Part shown: in pieces, positions 1 through 7,170 of the stretch | Position numbering within the stretch: position 1 is the stretch's first letter | How the letters are laid out: the number at the start of each line of letters is the position of its first letter | From: a virus | Length of the DNA: 35,977 bases | Reading direction: 5' to 3' (one strand) | Virus record (IMG/VR): IMGVR_UViG_3300042924_005772 | Span: 1 to 35,977 of that record | The notes under the pieces: generated by a model | Databases searched by the model: none | Seen by the model: only the letters and a program-made list of their open reading frames with translations | What the model was told of the DNA's origin: nothing | Program-made: the position numbers and the translations under genes

Positions 1-31
1 AGATGATTTCACGGATTTTCGAAAAGACAAG

Positions 32-262
32 CTAATTCCCGTGAAGTTTACCCCAAATCCAACTCCAAGCCACAGAGACAACAAAGCCTACTGCCCCGGC
101 CCAGCCGAAGGCAACATTCATTTGTTTTTCGAGATGACGAAGCCTCTCGTCGTGACCGACAAGATGTCCGTCGTGGCGTTTCAGCAGATCCGTCAAAGCA
201 TCAAGCTTTGCGTCCAGACCCGCCAGTCTTGCCACTATCTCTGACACTTCCTTCCTTGGCAT
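32..262 (-). CDS. Small holin/XhlA-like membrane protein
   Basis: This 76-residue protein has an amphipathic N-terminal half (roughly residues 5-47, rich in Leu, Asp, Arg and His, coiled-coil-like). One hydrophobic segment follows at about residues 50-70 (WAGAVGFVVSVAWSWIWG), with a short basic tail. That layout resembles XhlA-type haemolysin/holin accessory proteins of phages, which sit in the inner membrane and assist lysis. Its start overlaps the end of the upstream gene by 62 bases, which is long, so a downstream start is possible. It is the last complete gene of the leftward virion block here. A lysis role is inferred from topology only; a small structural membrane protein is the alternative. 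Confidence 0.6.
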   Translation of the reverse strand: MPRKEVSEIVARLAGLDAKLDALTDLLKRHDGHLVGHDERLRHLEKQMNVAFGWAGAVGFVVSVAWSWIWGKLHGN

Positions 263-497
263 ACAATTCGTCCAGTTGTTTAAGCTTACGATTAAGTCTA
301 TCGCGCACGGCTTCTGGATTCAAACGGAAACCACAGACCCTAAACAGGTCTTCGGCTGTATCGAAAAACTCCCGAAAATGCTCGGGAGTAAAAGCCCAAT
401 CGGGCTTGCGTTTGGCCCGACAAGGAGAGATGGCTAGATCCAGATCGGCAACCGCCTGTTCGACGATTGCTGCGGTCAGATCAAGCCATCCCCTCAT
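201..497 (-). CDS. Hypothetical protein (98 aa) after the capsid gene
   Basis: I do not recognise this protein. The start chosen is the ATG at 497, which overlaps the stop of the preceding gene by 17 bases. The frame stays open upstream, but there it runs inside the preceding gene and gives Arg/Pro-rich low-quality sequence. The protein has a helical N-terminus (WLDLTAAIVEQAVADLDLAI) and a charged central part with several Phe. A basic helix (about 61-80) and a Gly/Ser/Lys-rich tail follow. Position after the capsid gene suggests a head or head-tail role, but nothing in the sequence proves it. Confidence 0.55.
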   Translation of the reverse strand: MRGWLDLTAAIVEQAVADLDLAISPCRAKRKPDWAFTPEHFREFFDTAEDLFRVCGFRLNPEAVRDRLNRKLKQLDELYAKEGSVRDSGKTGGSGRKA

Positions 498-828
498 CAG
501 CCCCCTCTTCGACAGCTTCAACAAAGGATGTCTCTTCGTCTTCTTCCTCCTCCATCTCTTCTGTCTTGGGGGATACCTTGGCTCGGACTTCCGTCCCTTC
601 GATTGACTCCAGCACCATCTTACCCTTGGCGTAGCGGAATTTCGCAACGGCCTCAAAGGGTTCGTTGGGTTGGACATCGGCGGGAGGAACAAAGCCTGCG
701 GGGATCGGAAACACAACTTCGCCGTCTTGGGTCGGAGCGGTCTCCGGCTCAATCTGGGCGACTTTGTCCGTCTTTGCCACTGCGGGAGGTTCCCGCATCG
801 CAATTAATACAGCTTCGGGTGTGTTCAT
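481..828 (-). CDS. Acidic hypothetical protein after the capsid gene
   Basis: This 115-residue protein lies directly downstream of the major capsid gene. The ATG at 828 is preferred over the ATG at 876, because the extra 16 residues would be encoded by the inverted repeat at 845-873. The middle has a Pro-rich stretch (FPIPAGFVPPADVQPNEPFE) and a short beta-like region. The C-terminus is strongly acidic, with runs of Glu and Asp. Small acidic proteins beside capsid genes can be decoration or head-completion proteins. That role is inferred from position only, and the family is not recognised. Confidence 0.6.
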   Translation of the reverse strand: MNTPEAVLIAMREPPAVAKTDKVAQIEPETAPTQDGEVVFPIPAGFVPPADVQPNEPFEAVAKFRYAKGKMVLESIEGTEVRAKVSPKTEEMEEEEDEETSFVEAVEEGADEGMA

Positions 829-844
829 TGTTTGAATGGAAGCA

Positions 845-873
845 CCTCCCAGGGGGATGGAACCCCTGGGAGG
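845..873. terminator. Perfect 11-bp hairpin after the capsid gene
   Basis: CCTCCCAGGGG (845-855) is followed after 7 bases by its exact reverse complement CCCCTGGGAGG (863-873). The hairpin lies between the capsid stop (892) and the start of the next gene (828). No T-run follows on the leftward strand, so it is not a classical intrinsic terminator. It may act as a partial terminator, an RNA processing site or a 3' stability element for capsid mRNA. The Shine-Dalgarno-like GGGAGG on the leftward RNA is buried in the stem. Confidence 0.6.
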
Positions 874-891
874 CACGACTTACTCAATCAA

Positions 892-2106
892 TTACGAGTA
901 GCAACCGACAAGGTTCAAGTCGTTGTTGCAACGCGAGTGACGGATCACATATCCGTACTGCGGGAACACCGGCTTGGAACCGCTGCCGAACACAGCGCGG
1001 AAGAACCCAATGGCACCGTCCGGATTGTTATCACGATCCGGAATATTGCGCCAAGTGAAGTCCCCACGGAAACTGTGAGGGTCAAAGTTCATCGCACCCG
1101 TGCCACTGATCGGCTTCGGGATCAAGGAGGTGAACACATCCTGATGGAACAGAATGGTGTCCTCGAACTCGGCCGTTTCGTAGGCGGGGTTGATGTCATA
1201 TTTGTAACCCTGCGTGCCAGCCGCACTGCGGATGAACGGATACCGGCGCACATAGGAGCCGGCAACCAGATCCCAGCGAGGGGCATACGGGTCGACGAGG
1301 TGGTGGAACCCACGATAGGTCCGATTGACGCCCAGAGGGGCGAGCAATTCGTTAACCCGATCGCTCCAGCGGAAGTCCTGACGGATATCCGCATTGGAAC
1401 GGATCAAGTCGTCGGAAGCTTCCGAAGACATGATCGCAAGGAACACCGGAGCTCCGTTGGAACGATCGTACACGTTGTTGCCTGCGCCGTCGCGGATCAA
1501 CTTCATGTAGATACGATCTAGGATACCCTGGGTCAGCTTGCTGGTGGGGGAGTTGCCAGCCGCACCGGTGCCAAGGAACGCACCCGTGCTGACCTCTTCG
1601 AGGTTGGGACGGGCGATGACCTTGTGATCCGATAGGCGGACGTACTCATCACGATAACGCTCTTTCCAGACTTCGCTCGTGGCGTCGGTGAGGATCGCCA
1701 TGATGTTGGCGAGCTGCTCTTTCCGCTTCAGCGGGACGCGCAGATCGTTCAAGCAGATGTCCGGGCTATTGAGCGCGGTTTGCTGGAGGTTGTAGGTCCG
1801 AAGGGTCTGACCGAACTCGATCGTCTCGGCGGACGGGGCGCAAGAACCGGAGCCGGTTCCAGGCGTGCCGTAGGCGGGGTTCGAGGAGAGGTTAGCCCAA
1901 GAGACCTTGGGGGTTCCGTCGCTCTTATAGGGGAGCGAACGTTCGTAGACCAGGACGGAAACGGAATCACCCATCTCATCCGGCCACGCATCTTGTTTTA
2001 CGAGCTTGAGCCAAGGAGAGGTGTCGACAGTCCGACGATAGATGTCGGGACCAATACGACCGCTCTCTTTGATCAACAGCTGCTCGACGTCAAACGTAGT
2101 AGCCAT
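892..2106 (-). CDS. Major capsid protein
   Basis: This 404-residue protein is predicted to form the icosahedral head. Support comes from its size, from its place in the virion block that also holds portal and scaffold, and from composition: soluble, no signal peptide, rich in aromatic, Asn and Asp residues. Recognisable segments include an N-terminal helix with SGRIGPDIYRR and a C-terminal beta-rich region around YPQYGYVIRH-like sequence. It has its own strong promoter-like signal at 2290-2316 and a 180-base leader, as expected for the most abundant protein. Unusually, five fibre and glycan genes separate it from the scaffold gene. The fold (HK97-like) is assumed from the phage type and not shown by motif. 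Confidence 0.8.
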   Translation of the reverse strand: MATTFDVEQLLIKESGRIGPDIYRRTVDTSPWLKLVKQDAWPDEMGDSVSVLVYERSLPYKSDGTPKVSWANLSSNPAYGTPGTGSGSCAPSAETIEFGQTLRTYNLQQTALNSPDICLNDLRVPLKRKEQLANIMAILTDATSEVWKERYRDEYVRLSDHKVIARPNLEEVSTGAFLGTGAAGNSPTSKLTQGILDRIYMKLIRDGAGNNVYDRSNGAPVFLAIMSSEASDDLIRSNADIRQDFRWSDRVNELLAPLGVNRTYRGFHHLVDPYAPRWDLVAGSYVRRYPFIRSAAGTQGYKYDINPAYETAEFEDTILFHQDVFTSLIPKPISGTGAMNFDPHSFRGDFTWRNIPDRDNNPDGAIGFFRAVFGSGSKPVFPQYGYVIRHSRCNNDLNLVGCYS

Positions 2107-2289
2107 TGTAGTAGTTACCTTTCACTAAGGGTTAATGGAATGTAAACCCAGCAACACTATGTTGTTGGCATCCCATCAGTTTTCCCCGGCGGCATCCCGA
2201 GAGTTTTTGTTGCCCGACGCATCAGTTGTTTTCAGCTATGCAGCGGCGGCCTGCACTTACGCCCGTGCCTATTCAACCTAGCAACTCTA
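2107..2289 (-). promoter_or_regulatory. Long structured 5' leader of the capsid gene
   Basis: This gene-free stretch would be the untranslated leader of the capsid mRNA if transcription starts at the promoter at 2290-2316. It holds GGCATCCC twice at a 24-base period (2167-2174, 2191-2198), a CCAGCAAC/GTTGTTGG inverted repeat at about 2147-2168, and a TGCAG/CTGCA hairpin at about 2237-2253. GAAAGGT just before the ATG is the ribosome binding site. A leader this long is unusual here, where most genes overlap. Confidence 0.45.
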
Positions 2290-2316
2290 AAAATAACACC
2301 CTATAGAATCTGTCAA
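2290..2316 (-). promoter_or_regulatory. Promoter of the capsid transcript
   Basis: Read leftward, a perfect -35 box TTGACA (2311-2316) is followed by a 15-base spacer and TATTTT (2290-2295). It overlaps the stop codon of the upstream glycosyltransferase and drives toward the capsid gene. The same box pair and spacer occurs before other transcription units in this window. Confidence 0.55.
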
Positions 2317-3017
2317 GTGGGTGTGTTTAATATTTTTTCGATTTCTGGCAGACATTCCTTAATACCGCCCCACGACCAAAATTGCCGAACATAGACCTCT
2401 TCTTGGTGCGGGTCTTTCCACTCAAACTTAGACCGAAACTTTTCCCAGGCAAAAGCACCCAAAACATTAAACTCCGAAAAGCTTTTGTGCGGACGGGAGG
2501 TTACATAATCGGCCAGAGGCTTTCTATGCCTAGCTTCAAGATAGGTTCTAAGCTCGTTGTATATCCACCTAGGGTACACAAAAGGGTGCCTACGCATAAA
2601 CTCAAACTGGGGAACCCATCCAAGTGTTTCTGCAACAATAGGTTGCCAATGGCAACCTTCGAGTTTTGAATATGGTTCATAAAAAGCTATGGGTCTTCCT
2701 TCTGTAATTAAGAGCTCTGGGGAGATCGGTTTTGTCCAAATTGTATCGGAATCAAAATGACAGACATAGTCGGAGTCTGTGTAGGTGTCGGCCAAAAGTT
2801 TCGTGACCTGTTGTCCAAGGTAATCGTCGGGGTATTTGGGGCATTCGTGCACCTTTTCCTTGGTTAAGTGTTTAAGGAGGTGTCCATCACCCTCTGGGAC
2901 AACAATGTGGATATCTCTAAAACCTCGGGCAAACAGTTCGCATGACTTTAGGCAGTGAGCCAGCCACTCAAAATCCCCACGATAGCTTCTAATGAAAAGG
3001 TCTACCGAGGCCGACAT
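2313..3017 (-). CDS. GT-A-type glycosyltransferase
   Basis: This 234-residue protein looks like a small GT-A-fold glycosyltransferase. A DSD motif in HFDSDTIWTKP (about residue 92) matches the DxD metal and nucleotide-sugar site, preceded by an N-terminal beta-alpha region typical of the Rossmann-like half (VDLFIRSYRGD, IHIVVPEGDG). It resembles DUF6492-like transferases of capsule and LPS clusters. It overlaps the FkbM gene upstream by 16 bases and is the last gene of the glycan cassette before the capsid gene. Likely role: transfer of a sugar to a phage or host glycan. The donor and acceptor cannot be read from the sequence. Confidence 0.75.
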   Translation of the reverse strand: MSASVDLFIRSYRGDFEWLAHCLKSCELFARGFRDIHIVVPEGDGHLLKHLTKEKVHECPKYPDDYLGQQVTKLLADTYTDSDYVCHFDSDTIWTKPISPELLITEGRPIAFYEPYSKLEGCHWQPIVAETLGWVPQFEFMRRHPFVYPRWIYNELRTYLEARHRKPLADYVTSRPHKSFSEFNVLGAFAWEKFRSKFEWKDPHQEEVYVRQFWSWGGIKECLPEIEKILNTPT

Positions 3018-3709
3018 AAAACATCGTACTGGAACCGATTTGGTTCTGGGTGTGGCTCCATATCATATTTTAACTCATCAGATATATACTCCAAAAGGCC
3101 TTCTAGGCTTTCACCCTGGCGGTAAAGGGCGTTGCTGTTGCACTCAACCCAAAGCATAGGCCGATAAGCCTCAATTGTTTGTCTGGCTCCGCGCAAAGCA
3201 GAAATTTCGTGACCCTCGACATCAAGCTTAAAAAAGTTCAGCTTTTTTAAATTAATCGAGTCCAGATCCAGAACAACGACTTTCTCGATCCCGGCACCTC
3301 CAAGATGGCCAGCACCGGCATTGGGGGAATTCGAGTACACATATTCCCCACGCTTGTCGCTTAAGCCATAAGGCATACTCACGGCCTTCGGGCAATTGTG
3401 GACTAGACATTCAAAAGCTTTTGGGTTTGGTTCAAAAGCGTATACGGCTCCAGACGCACCAACTTTCTCGAGATAGGCGATTGTGTGATCACCAATAAAA
3501 GCACCGGCGTCGACAACAAAATCACCTTCGTTGATATTCGGAAGAATAAAGCTCAAGGAATAGTCGTCGTGGGCAAGCTTACCAGACTCCTGCACCCACT
3601 TTGATATGTGGGTGTCACCTTCAATCACCGCAATGTTATTTGGGAGAAGTTTCACAAGTTGCGAGTGTAGTCGATAGGTTTGTTTAGGCCAACACCTTCT
3701 TTTTGACAA
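3002..3709 (-). CDS. FkbM-family methyltransferase
   Basis: This 235-residue protein is a SAM-dependent O-methyltransferase of the FkbM type. Motif I is clear (DFVVDAGAFIGDHTIAYLEK), followed by YAFEPNPKAFECL (acidic loop after beta 2) and the family signature KLDVEGHEISALRGA. Such enzymes methylate sugar hydroxyls in polysaccharides and glycoproteins. The start codon at 3709 is TTG, overlapping the upstream glycosyltransferase by 26 bases, so the genes are translationally coupled. An internal start is possible. In this setting it probably caps or modifies the glycan built by the neighbouring transferases. Confidence 0.85.
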   Translation of the reverse strand: MSKRRCWPKQTYRLHSQLVKLLPNNIAVIEGDTHISKWVQESGKLAHDDYSLSFILPNINEGDFVVDAGAFIGDHTIAYLEKVGASGAVYAFEPNPKAFECLVHNCPKAVSMPYGLSDKRGEYVYSNSPNAGAGHLGGAGIEKVVVLDLDSINLKKLNFFKLDVEGHEISALRGARQTIEAYRPMLWVECNSNALYRQGESLEGLLEYISDELKYDMEPHPEPNRFQYDVLCRPR

Positions 3710-4346
3710 AATTTAAAAGTTTAACTTTATTCCCGATACCCCTAACCCAATTGGCGTGATGCATAAGTATGCTTTTGGGTATTTCAAGATCCTCTTGCCC
3801 TCCCCAGATTTGGTTGTTGGTCGCTGACGAAATTGTATAATACTTTTCGTTTGGGAGGAAATCGAAGGAAATCGTATCGGCTATGGTGTTTGCCGCAAGT
3901 TGTTCGTCCTGGTACTTCGGTAGGAGATCCAGAATTTTTTCGTAAAAGCCTTCCGATGTCGAATTGCACTTAACCAAGACAAATCCTGTGCACATGCGGT
4001 TTTTATGTTCTGGTTTTGGGGCATCGTCCTGGAACAAAATATCAACTCCATCTCGCCTATGGCTCAAAATGTCCTCTGCAAAACCTTCAAAAAACTGGAC
4101 ATCGGCGTCAGAAAGAACCACAAAACTACCAAAATTACTTCTTATGATTTTTAGGATCAGCCTAACTTTATCGAGCATAGCGTAAGACCACCCTTCAGAA
4201 AAATATTCGCCAGCTTCTGTCCTTTGAGGCAACTCGGCAAAATTTAATGACAATAAATTCTTTGGGTCTGCTTTGAAAAAAGAAGGCTTGAAAAACTCTA
4301 GGAATATTGGTTTGTGGGATTGGGAGAAAAACGAAAAGACTTTCAC
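3684..4346 (-). CDS. Nucleotide-diphospho-sugar transferase
   Basis: This 220-residue protein resembles the PF03407-type nucleotide-diphospho-sugar transferases. Visible marks are a start-type segment with SEGWSYAMLDKVRLIL, a DAD motif in VVLSDADVQFFEG (DxD site, near residue 80), and RMCTGFVLVKCNS. A KYQDEQLAANT block follows, with a C-terminal LMHHANWVRG, all in family order. The start codon is GTG at 4346, sharing GTGA with the stop of the upstream gene. It belongs to a four-gene glycan cassette whose base composition looks more A+T-rich than the flanking virion genes, which suggests acquisition as cargo. Confidence 0.8.
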   Translation of the reverse strand: MKVFSFFSQSHKPIFLEFFKPSFFKADPKNLLSLNFAELPQRTEAGEYFSEGWSYAMLDKVRLILKIIRSNFGSFVVLSDADVQFFEGFAEDILSHRRDGVDILFQDDAPKPEHKNRMCTGFVLVKCNSTSEGFYEKILDLLPKYQDEQLAANTIADTISFDFLPNEKYYTISSATNNQIWGGQEDLEIPKSILMHHANWVRGIGNKVKLLNFVKKKVLA

Positions 4347-5011
4347 ACCTTAAGTTCCCTCAATCGATCAATGAATGAGCTATTTTTACATTGGTGGAAC
4401 AAAACAGTTTTAGGCTTGAGGATGTCGGTTAAGCTTTTTTTATCTGGAAAGTCGAAATCACGCTTTTGGTTCCAGATATGCTGGATGAGTTCCGTCCAGT
4501 GTGCGTTGTTGACGATATCGTCAGCGCAAGCAACGTCCCAAGCGATGCGATCCAACTTGCAAACATATTGGGCTTGGTGGAGAACATCTGCCGGGTAAAC
4601 AGCATTGCCGCTCATATGTAGCGGGACATTCTCGGCTACTACTCTCGCTCCCATAAAGGGCTTACCACACGAATTGTACTCAGCCTCAATCTGATCGATC
4701 CAGGAGGGGACGATAGGGACACAATCTGCCTCAAACCAGAGGAATGGGCGTTTGATGTCCCAAGTAATATGCTGGCAAAGTCTTTTAAAAAGGTGGTTCG
4801 GGCTCTGAGGCCAGCCACGTTCATCCTCGTCGTGGGGGACAAAGAAACTTGTTTTGGCAAACGGGCTTTTGAAGGCCGATGTGTCGACCCTTTTGGATGC
4901 GGAAATGATGAGCTCATGTTTCTCCGTGGGTGTCTTGATCTCCTCAATCCAGTCCAGCAAGCGTTGCGCAGCTGGTGCGTCCAGATGGCTGGTTGGCAAA
5001 ACCAAAAGCAT
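4343..5011 (-). CDS. Glycosyltransferase-like protein
   Basis: This 222-residue protein shows a GT-A-like layout: an N-terminal beta strand (MLLVLPTSHLD) and a helix. A WFEADCVPIVPSWIDQIE segment carries an E-x-D in place of DxD, and C-terminal histidines (TVLFHQC) could act as ligands. It is the first gene of the cassette after the tail fibre gene, whose stop lies five bases before this ATG. The position immediately after the fibre suggests it may glycosylate the fibre, or a host-surface glycan, but this is inference. The exact family is not certain. Confidence 0.65.
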   Translation of the reverse strand: MLLVLPTSHLDAPAAQRLLDWIEEIKTPTEKHELIISASKRVDTSAFKSPFAKTSFFVPHDEDERGWPQSPNHLFKRLCQHITWDIKRPFLWFEADCVPIVPSWIDQIEAEYNSCGKPFMGARVVAENVPLHMSGNAVYPADVLHQAQYVCKLDRIAWDVACADDIVNNAHWTELIQHIWNQKRDFDFPDKKSLTDILKPKTVLFHQCKNSSFIDRLRELKV

Positions 5012-5015
5012 CGGA

Positions 5016-6797
5016 CTACCCTAGGGCAATAATGTCGGCTGGTATAGCGGTTTTTTTAAGTTTCTCGCCAACTGAACCAGGTGTGCTGGAAGCCGACGAA
5101 AGGGCGTAGTCCCAGACATTAGCTTGGGTTAGAACGGCGATGCCGACGGTGTTGTCGACTGCCACGCCTGCGGCCACGGAGCTTGCGGCTGGTACGGCAA
5201 GGGTACCTGTAAAATTACCAGAGGCGTAAGATACTCCGCTTCGGACATTGGCTGGAGTTGGATATGTTCCGGTGGCGTTTGGGTCCGTTAATGTTTTATC
5301 GGTGTTCGTGCTGGTACGTCCGACGAAAACATTGGATGTTTGGTCTAACAAACGTGCGTGCCCGGCAATTGGAAATGCGCCAAAAGCTCCAAATTGTAGT
5401 TCTTTGTAATAAACAGGCGAGGCATAGTTTATGTTGCTAATAACATTATCCACACCTGGATTCACAAAAACAGTCGATCCGACACCAGGAGCACCAAACC
5501 CCCCGTTGCTGCCAACTGCCCTAGTCACAGTTAGGCTCGCATTATTCCCACCCATAAGGATAGCGGGACAAAGATTCCCACTTCCGCCTATTGCGGACCC
5601 ATTGACCGTGGCAATAACGGCGTTTTGTATGACGATGGCACGAGAATTTGATGCGGGATACATCCCGCCTGTTGCGTTACCGTTAATTGTTATGGTATTA
5701 CTTGATCCGCTTTGACAAAGAATCCCAGATCCGCCACCGCCTAACCCGCCAGTTCCTGGCCAGCCAAAAACATTTCCGTTAACGGTGACCGGGCCGAAGG
5801 AGTTTTTATCAATAGCGTGACCGAGTCTGCCGGCGGTAACATTACCATTGATTATAAAAGTTCCTGGAGACTCCCGTACGCCAGAGCCAGATCCTGAAAC
5901 ATCGGAGCCAAAAACATTTCCAGTAACATTAAAAGTAGCGTTAACGTTTTGGGAAATAAGGCAATAATTTGTTGCTCCCGAAGCACCTATGTTTCCAGTA
6001 ATATTGTACGTGGTAATAGCACTACCGCTTATACTTAAACCATTTGCCACAGTTCCAACAATATTCCCAACCACAGTGATTGGGATATTTTGCCCCGATG
6101 AAACGGATGTATTAGAGCTATTATTTGAACCGCCAACCAGATTACAATTTAAATTAATAAACGAGTTGGTTAACGCCGAGCCTGTTGGAGAGTACCCAAC
6201 ACTAACCCCAACAGTACTTCCACTTGAAGAAGACCCTCCTGTGACTGGACCAGTATTTACTGTTAGTTGAGTTGGTTGGTTGTCAGAATTAAAAATACCA
6301 ATACCGTGAGTATTTGTGCTTGCTGTCCCACCAGTTACACTTCCGTTTACAGTTACATAACCCCCCCAAATATAGAGCGCAACAGAATTGCCTTGACTCC
6401 CACCAAGTAAATTACCATTTATAGTGACATTCGGAATATTCCCGGAAGAATGCGTAACATAAATGGTGTTAACAGTTGCAGTTGTTGCGCTACCAGTTGC
6501 ATTCCCAGTAATTACTCTAGTTCCTGTACCAGTAATAGTTAATACCGCACTACTTCCAGCGATAAAGCCGTTTGTTGCGGTCACATTATAAGAACTACCG
6601 CTAGGAATTGAAAATCCACCTCCCGCAACAGCTGCCCCTCCAGCAGTTGTCCTAAGACTCAAAACCGTAACATTCTGGTCAATTGTGACTGTTCTATTAT
6701 TGGCGTGAACATCATCGGCGGCAGTCGGAAGTGTCCCTCCGTCCCAGGTGGCGGTGTTCGACCAGTTTCCAGTGGCTACTGCATATCGTGTGGCCAT
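5016..6797 (-). CDS. Tail fibre/adhesin with beta-helix repeats
   Basis: This 593-residue protein is almost entirely Gly, Ser, Thr, Asn and Val. About ten degenerate copies of a strand-turn unit of the form (V/I)T(V/I)NGN(V/A)xGG occur between about residues 110 and 440, spaced 20-35 residues. This is the pattern of a right-handed beta-helix. The N-terminus (NWSNTATWDGG, then TVTIDQNVTV) is a common start of phage and bacterial adhesins. The C-terminus is less repetitive and may hold the trimer tip. It would mediate host binding. Spacing to the small protein upstream is one base, so the two are probably co-translated. No chaperone or endosialidase domain is visible. Confidence 0.8.
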   Translation of the reverse strand: MATRYAVATGNWSNTATWDGGTLPTAADDVHANNRTVTIDQNVTVLSLRTTAGGAAVAGGGFSIPSGSSYNVTATNGFIAGSSAVLTITGTGTRVITGNATGSATTATVNTIYVTHSSGNIPNVTINGNLLGGSQGNSVALYIWGGYVTVNGSVTGGTASTNTHGIGIFNSDNQPTQLTVNTGPVTGGSSSSGSTVGVSVGYSPTGSALTNSFINLNCNLVGGSNNSSNTSVSSGQNIPITVVGNIVGTVANGLSISGSAITTYNITGNIGASGATNYCLISQNVNATFNVTGNVFGSDVSGSGSGVRESPGTFIINGNVTAGRLGHAIDKNSFGPVTVNGNVFGWPGTGGLGGGGSGILCQSGSSNTITINGNATGGMYPASNSRAIVIQNAVIATVNGSAIGGSGNLCPAILMGGNNASLTVTRAVGSNGGFGAPGVGSTVFVNPGVDNVISNINYASPVYYKELQFGAFGAFPIAGHARLLDQTSNVFVGRTSTNTDKTLTDPNATGTYPTPANVRSGVSYASGNFTGTLAVPAASSVAAGVAVDNTVGIAVLTQANVWDYALSSASSTPGSVGEKLKKTAIPADIIALG

Positions 6798-6798
6798 G

Positions 6799-7161
6799 TT
6801 AGGTCTTGGTTAAACTAATGAGATTTCCGCTTCCGTCGTACCCGAGCGTCAGCGTGGCGACCGTGGTTCCACCTGCCCCGCCAGTCTTGTAGGTCACAGA
6901 TGTCAGATTCCCGCTGGTGTAACCAAGGGCTCGGTAATCGTGGGTAGGAATGTTCCAACCAGCAATGTTCCCAACGCTAACCGAACCAGACACGCTGGCT
7001 GGGACTGGCGTCGCCCGAAGCTCCGCATCCGTCAAACCACCACCAGAGGAGCCACCAGTCTTTGAATCGATAGATTGCAGAAGACTATTAATCTTCTGCA
7101 AAGACCTTGGCTCCCTATCTTGAGGGAGAGGTGCGTCACCTTCTGGGAAGAAGGATGGCAT
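6799..7161 (-). CDS. Small virion protein with RSLxKIN anchor motif
   Basis: This 120-residue protein has an N-terminus (PEGDAPLPQDREPRSLQKIN) nearly matching that of the 434-residue protein at 12715-14019 and related to the protein at 24405-24737. The rest is Gly/Ser/Thr-rich beta sequence ending in GYDGSGNLISLTKT, as in short fibre or baseplate-attached proteins. It precedes the beta-helix fibre gene by one base. The shared motif probably docks these proteins to a common virion component. The ribosome site AGGAAAAG precedes the ATG. Confidence 0.65.
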   Translation of the reverse strand: MPSFFPEGDAPLPQDREPRSLQKINSLLQSIDSKTGGSSGGGLTDAELRATPVPASVSGSVSVGNIAGWNIPTHDYRALGYTSGNLTSVTYKTGGAGGTTVATLTLGYDGSGNLISLTKT

Positions 7162-7170
7162 CTTTTCCTA

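Noticed and set aside
832-1521. Rightward frame opposite the capsid gene
   Set aside because: Shadow of the capsid coding sequence; Val/Arg-rich with no start signal.
2170-2240. CTGATG segments in the capsid leader resembling a hammerhead ribozyme core
   Set aside because: The full CUGAUGA-stem-GAAA core is absent and flanking stems do not fit.
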